Of a stretch of 64,000 bases of DNA, positions 59,571 to 64,000 are shown piece by piece. Each line of letters begins with the position of its first letter. Position 1 is the first letter of the stretch. The stretch lies in contig CAADRB010000020.1 in assembly GCA_900708905.1 (NCBI GenBank), forward strand, positions 159,847 to 223,846. Reading direction: 5' to 3'. A program made the position numbers and the translations under genes. This DNA is from Hymenolepis diminuta. Its lineage: Eukaryota; Platyhelminthes; Cestoda; Cyclophyllidea; Hymenolepididae. The notes under the pieces were generated by a model that searched no databases, was not told where the DNA came from, and saw only the letters and a list, made by a program, of their open reading frames with translations.

Positions 59571-62500
59571 GTTAGTATTACGTTTATCTGTTTTGCTAGA
59601 GGAAATTTTAAGTTTTGACCATTAACAATTTCATTTTCTATATTTCTCAGGTGTCTCACGAACGTTATATACTCTGCCGACAATCTACTTTCATGATTAC
59701 TATATACAATTATGAATTTTTCAACTCAGTGGGAGGAAAAAAAAAATGTCTTTTAGTAAATATTCCTTTATTGATTTGACTGTCTGATTATTAGGATGTT
59801 GCTATGACTAATAAATGACAGGTGCCGAAATAGGGAATTAAATGCAAAATCATGTCTTTAGTCGAAAAATGTTCTTACCGAGAAGTCGTGGAGTATGAGC
59901 TAATGTTTAAACTTTTTAAATATTGAGCCATACATCAGTATGTCAGTTGTAACTGGTTTTGCACCGCCGCAAGATTTGAGTTTGGTTCATTCAAGACACT
60001 TTGAGCTATACAATCCCTTGTGTTCTACTTTTTGGAATTGCTACTTGCTGTTGTTGTTAGCTGCCAGCTGAACCCTTTACATCTACGATCTGGTTCTGGT
60101 TCATTAATTTCTACAATCTGCTGACCCCATATGCTTTAGACATGCCTAATATTGTTCCTCCGACTCACTCTCCTGTCAGTATTCATTGGACAAGACAGAA
60201 AGTAACTCTGATATCTTTATTCAATAGCATTTTAAGTAATGCCCGTTTGGCTGTTTGGTGTAATATTTCCTTTGTACTGGTGTAATACTATGGTTCTACT
60301 CGTAAAGATCCAGGAGATTAAGCAAAAGTCCTAAAACTCAAAGATGGTGGTTTTTTAAGAGTATAAAATGCTTATATAGCCTTTTGTCTACTAGGATATG
60401 TGGGAAAAAATTGGCAATAATCATATTCCCAGACAAGCGTATGGAAAACCAATAATCGATGAACCGATTCACAGGGGCTTAATTCTGCGAACTATATGCT
60501 GGTGCGTACATTCCCAGGTGTGTTGTTGTCGGGACTGTAATTTCTTGACAGTCTAATTTTGTCTTTTGATCGTACTAGTTGGATAATGCCCATCTGAGTT
60601 ATTGCTTGCGTAGTATGCTAGCTTTGCGAAGGCAACTCAGTGCTTAAATGTCCAGAAATCGCTAGTTATTAAGTGGGCTGTAGCATTAGGTAGAAAACTG
60701 TAAAACCTTGAATGTCACGGCCCACTATTTCCGAGACATTACACTGAGTACTTTTATTCAGAATGTCCTTTTGGTGGTCTTCTGTTCTCAGATCTTTTTT
60801 TGAAAAATGGACAGAGCAACATATGATTATGCATTCAGCCAATCGCGTGCTAAATGTCTCAGAATGCATGTCCTATTCTGCCAGTTATTGAAATAAGAAA
60901 TCAATTTTAATACTACGAAAGACTTGACCACTAAGAGCCTGTCATTTGTTCCTCAAATCTTGCAGAAATAAATTGGGAGTTTGTGGACGGTGTTTATCTA
61001 TTTTATTTGTTCAATACACTGGTAAGTACAGTTGCTAAATGCATTCGGTGTCAATTTGTTTAATTTCTCGGAATTTAATTGGGGTCTCTTACTAAGGAAT
61101 CCTCAGTTGACCAATTTTAACCATTGTAGCACGATTAGCCATTCCAATCACTGCAGATGCACTGACGAGTCTTAAACTCATGCTGTTTGGTATGGCTTAT
61201 AAATAATCTGTCACTACACTTATTCCAAGTTAATGAAGAGTATTGCTGACAACATTTGAACCGTTCTCATGGGGAACTTTTGTTGATAAGAATTAACAAG
61301 TGCGGTTGGCTATCCACATCACGGCCGTATACCATTGGGCATAGACTAAGTGAACTCTGTAATTATAGACGTGCCGTCGGTACAGTTATTATTATTAATT
61401 ATTTTTAAATATGAAAAAAGCACGTTGACACATAAAAATTAAAAATATTCATTGAGGCGCGAGTTTGAGTAGAAGTAGATTCATACAGTTGTTCACATTT
61501 TCATGAAAGATACAATCTGCCTTGTCATGTCCAATTGCTACGAACTTCAAACTTCAGCATCCGATCCTTAGATTCCTAAGTGACTTTATATCTGATATAT
61601 TCAGAGTTTGAAGACCAGTTGGCTTGGTTAAAAGCTTTAGCCCTAATAATAAAAATAAGCTGTAACGCTGATAATGCTTGTAATATAGTAGAGCTCATCC
61701 ATGTCTTAGTTTACAGCTTTTTCGCTTCTCTTATATCTACACAAGGTCATGTGTATGCATTCATTAACTGCGGGTGGGCGCAGAGCATACGTCTTTCCTA
61801 ATTGGAAAAAGATCAGATAGGAAGAACGCTCTTATAGTGGCCTTTTTTCTAACTTATATTTGCGTCGATATTAATTTTGTAAAAGAATTATTCGTTGGTA
61901 TTTAAATTTAATTCTGAACGAATAAATGGCTTGAATTAAATCTGGCAGTAAAGCGAACTTAACGGAATTAAGCACCAAAAATAAAATACTCGCTTGAATA
62001 TATTTAGGTAGATAGCAACAGTAGAAAATCGATATGAACACAAAATGCTCCTACATTTAATTAGAATGCATCCAGATGAGCGAATGAGTATTGAAAATCG
62101 ATCGAGAATTTACATCACTATAATATCCTTATTAGGAGACATTATTTGCAAACGTACCCTATCATCGTCTGGCAGGTATTCCACATTTAGATAACCAGAG
62201 AGAGTGACAAGGCAGTAGACCTGATGTCTCATTATTCTCAGTTATCACCCGTCACTTAATTGAGAGCTAAATATTTCTACAATTGAAGGAACAATAAATT
62301 CTCTTTGTTTTCAGCATTGAATGAGCAGAGTTGAGCATAAGGTATCAGTCGAAAGATGAAATGGATTGCTTTGTTTAGCAATTTATTAAATTCTTCAACA
62401 TTTCAAAGCGTTGTATGCAAATCCAACAATGTTTGTCGCCCTAGTGTATCGATATATTTGTTGGAAAATGACGTGACTTAGAGATCTAGATTCTAGCTAA

Positions 62501-63557
62501 TCCATCACTCCTCCAAATTTAATGATCTCCACTGTATAAGAAGACAGAAGGGAGTTGTGTCGAGCGAGGTTTATTTTTTTTAAAAAAAAGAAAAATCACT
62601 AGATGTTAAGTTGATATAAAAGGGAGATTGGTAGGAGGAGTTTGTAGATCGGCCAAGTCTCCATATGAGAAGGGGGGATAACTTGTAAAGCCACAACAGC
62701 CATTGAGTGAGTGATAAAACGTCACAACAGGTTCTAAAATTAGTCAGGACGCACGCACGCTCAAAAAAATTATGCGATTTAATCAGGAAAATTAAGAAAA
62801 ACTTTCCCAAGAGCATGACGTGAAATAGTTTGATTCTTCTTGTCATAAGTAACTGATGAGTTTATTTTAAGTAAAAAAAATACTCTTGTTCATGCTAATA
62901 TTCTCAAAATGCTGTTTTGAGCATTGTTGGAGGGTATGTAGGGAGTTAACCATAATCGGCGACTTCAAAGAGTATTTAAAATTGTATTTTATTAATCCCT
63001 TGTCACTTGCATTTTATTGCTATTGACGTAATGGGGTATCAACAGGAATTCTTAGTTATTTGGTTAATATGCCTCCTTATTACTCTTGAATACTAAGTTT
63101 TATTGCAATTTCAAATGTCAAGAAAGGAAGATAGTCATGAGATAATCACTATAATGGGAAATAAATGTTGGAAAAAATGAAATAGGAATCATACACATTC
63201 GGCTAGCTGTAAGTGTGCATTTAAATCACAAATTCTTGCAACATACCGCAAGGTAAAATAAATTTTATTCTCCTCCTCCCTGGAAAGCAAATGAAATTGG
63301 CTAACAACTAAGTCCTATAAGAAATCGAAAAGATATTGAGAGTAAAGTGAGGTATTAAAGATCCTTGCCATTTGTTTTTCAGAGTCGGGTTGTATAATGT
63401 TTACTTAATGGGTAATTCAAGTTCCAAAACTCAAGCTCCTGTCTTTCTTCGAGCTGCCTATTGGTCCTGTCACCTGACTGACCATTGATTCAACCTTCTG
63501 AGTGACTTTCTTCTTTCTGAAGGCTGGTTTCGTTTCTGTGCCTACAGCATACTTCAG
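59571..63557. other. AT-rich non-coding stretch
   Basis: No gene or repeat could be supported. The open frame at 61580-61801 (TLYLIYSEFEDQLAWLKALA near its start) has no splice context or family match that I trust. Confidence 0.4.
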
Positions 63558-64000
63558 TTAATGATGCTGCTTTCTTTTCTTCGGATTCTTCTGATTCAGT
63601 ACCTTTTTTTGAGCAGTCCGAGTGATCTGTTTAATTCTCTTCAGCAATTTCAATTTTTCCGGCCAGTCCAAATCAATTAGATCAGATTCAAGTTGATTTG
63701 TCGCGAAGCATTTTTTTCGACTTCGCTGATCTCCATAATGGGAATGGCATTTCAATTCCCCTTCAAATTTCAGGATTCCACCGAAACAATCCTTTGAAGC
63801 TACGTTTGAAAGAATCAGTGCTGGTCTGCCTACATCTCTCCATGTTTTACGTGAAATCAGGGCAATATCAGAAGTTGTGTCCAACTGCAGTTTGACCCCA
63901 TGACCATTTACCTACACGGTCACATTTTCGTTTACTAGCACCACTGACCTCATTCGTAGAATAAGCACTCAGGTATTCCTGAGAATTCGCTGGTTCGTCC
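63558..64000 (-). pseudogene. Ty3/gypsy-type retrotransposon protease relic, running off the window edge
   Basis: Read on the minus strand, NENVTV, a stop (TAG at 63914-63912), then VNGHGVKLQLDTTSDIALIS give the aspartic protease active-site strand with its catalytic Asp intact (GAC at 63881-63879). RKTWRDVGRPALI, FEGELKCHSHYGDQ and LESDLIDLDWPEKLKLLKRI follow, matching the end of a gypsy-like protease before reverse transcriptase. The frame closes at 63558 with a lysine-rich tail rather than reverse transcriptase, so it is truncated. The LQL[DN]T[TA]SDI phrase matches the relic at 2740-3300. Confidence 0.8.

Noticed and set aside
61580..61801. 73-codon frame beginning MTLYLIYSEFEDQLAWLKAL, superficially like SYF1 sequence
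   Set aside because: The similarity is limited to a few residues, the HAT-like exon at 54860 already contains the corresponding LY phrase, and splice context is poor.
1..64000. Search for CRISPR arrays, bacterial operons, rRNA and complete tRNA genes
   Set aside because: No regularly spaced identical repeats, no ribosome-binding-site gene strings and no recognisable rRNA or tRNA fold were found. The sequence is plainly eukaryotic nuclear DNA.

Overview
The window looks like draft genomic DNA from an invertebrate animal, most plausibly a parasitic flatworm. It is AT-rich, has short exons with GT-AG introns, carries assembly gaps and is full of decayed mobile elements. The taxon is inferred from gene style and repeat content; nothing in the window fixes the species.

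Genes. The best-supported gene lies on the minus strand at 13570-7429. It is a complete ten-exon member of the metastasis-associated (MTA) family, a subunit of the NuRD chromatin remodelling and deacetylase complex. All ten exons join in frame to a 659-residue protein with BAH, ELM2, SANT and GATA-type zinc finger regions, plus a C2H2-like finger split by an intron. On the plus strand, 18136-18287 is a first exon carrying the KEN-box N-terminus of a BUBR1/Mad3 spindle-checkpoint protein. About 790 bases downstream on the same strand is an intronless stomatin gene (19075-20094). No further BUBR1 exon was recognised, so stomatin appears to sit inside, or directly after, an incomplete BUBR1 gene. 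A single 60-base exon at 54860-54919 resembles a HAT repeat of the splicing factor SYF1/XAB2.

Mobile elements. There are two TIR-bounded mariner elements of different lineages (25909-27206 and 53171-54524), both inactivated. A third mariner-like transposase relic lies at about 58560-59570. Two relics of Ty3/gypsy-type pol sequence are at 2740-3300 and 63558-64000. Several short dispersed repeat families recur across the window.

Layout. 1-6.3 kb: repeats, a gypsy relic and a series of similar exon-end-like motifs on the minus strand. 6.3-7.4 kb: a promoter-like cluster and the MTA 3' end. 7.4-13.6 kb: MTA. 13.6-18.1 kb: MTA upstream region. 18.1-20.5 kb: BUBR1 exon and stomatin. 20.5-64 kb: long AT-rich non-coding DNA with repeats, transposons and isolated exon-like pieces. 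The genes here share no pathway; MTA is nuclear chromatin machinery, BUBR1 is mitotic and stomatin is a membrane protein.
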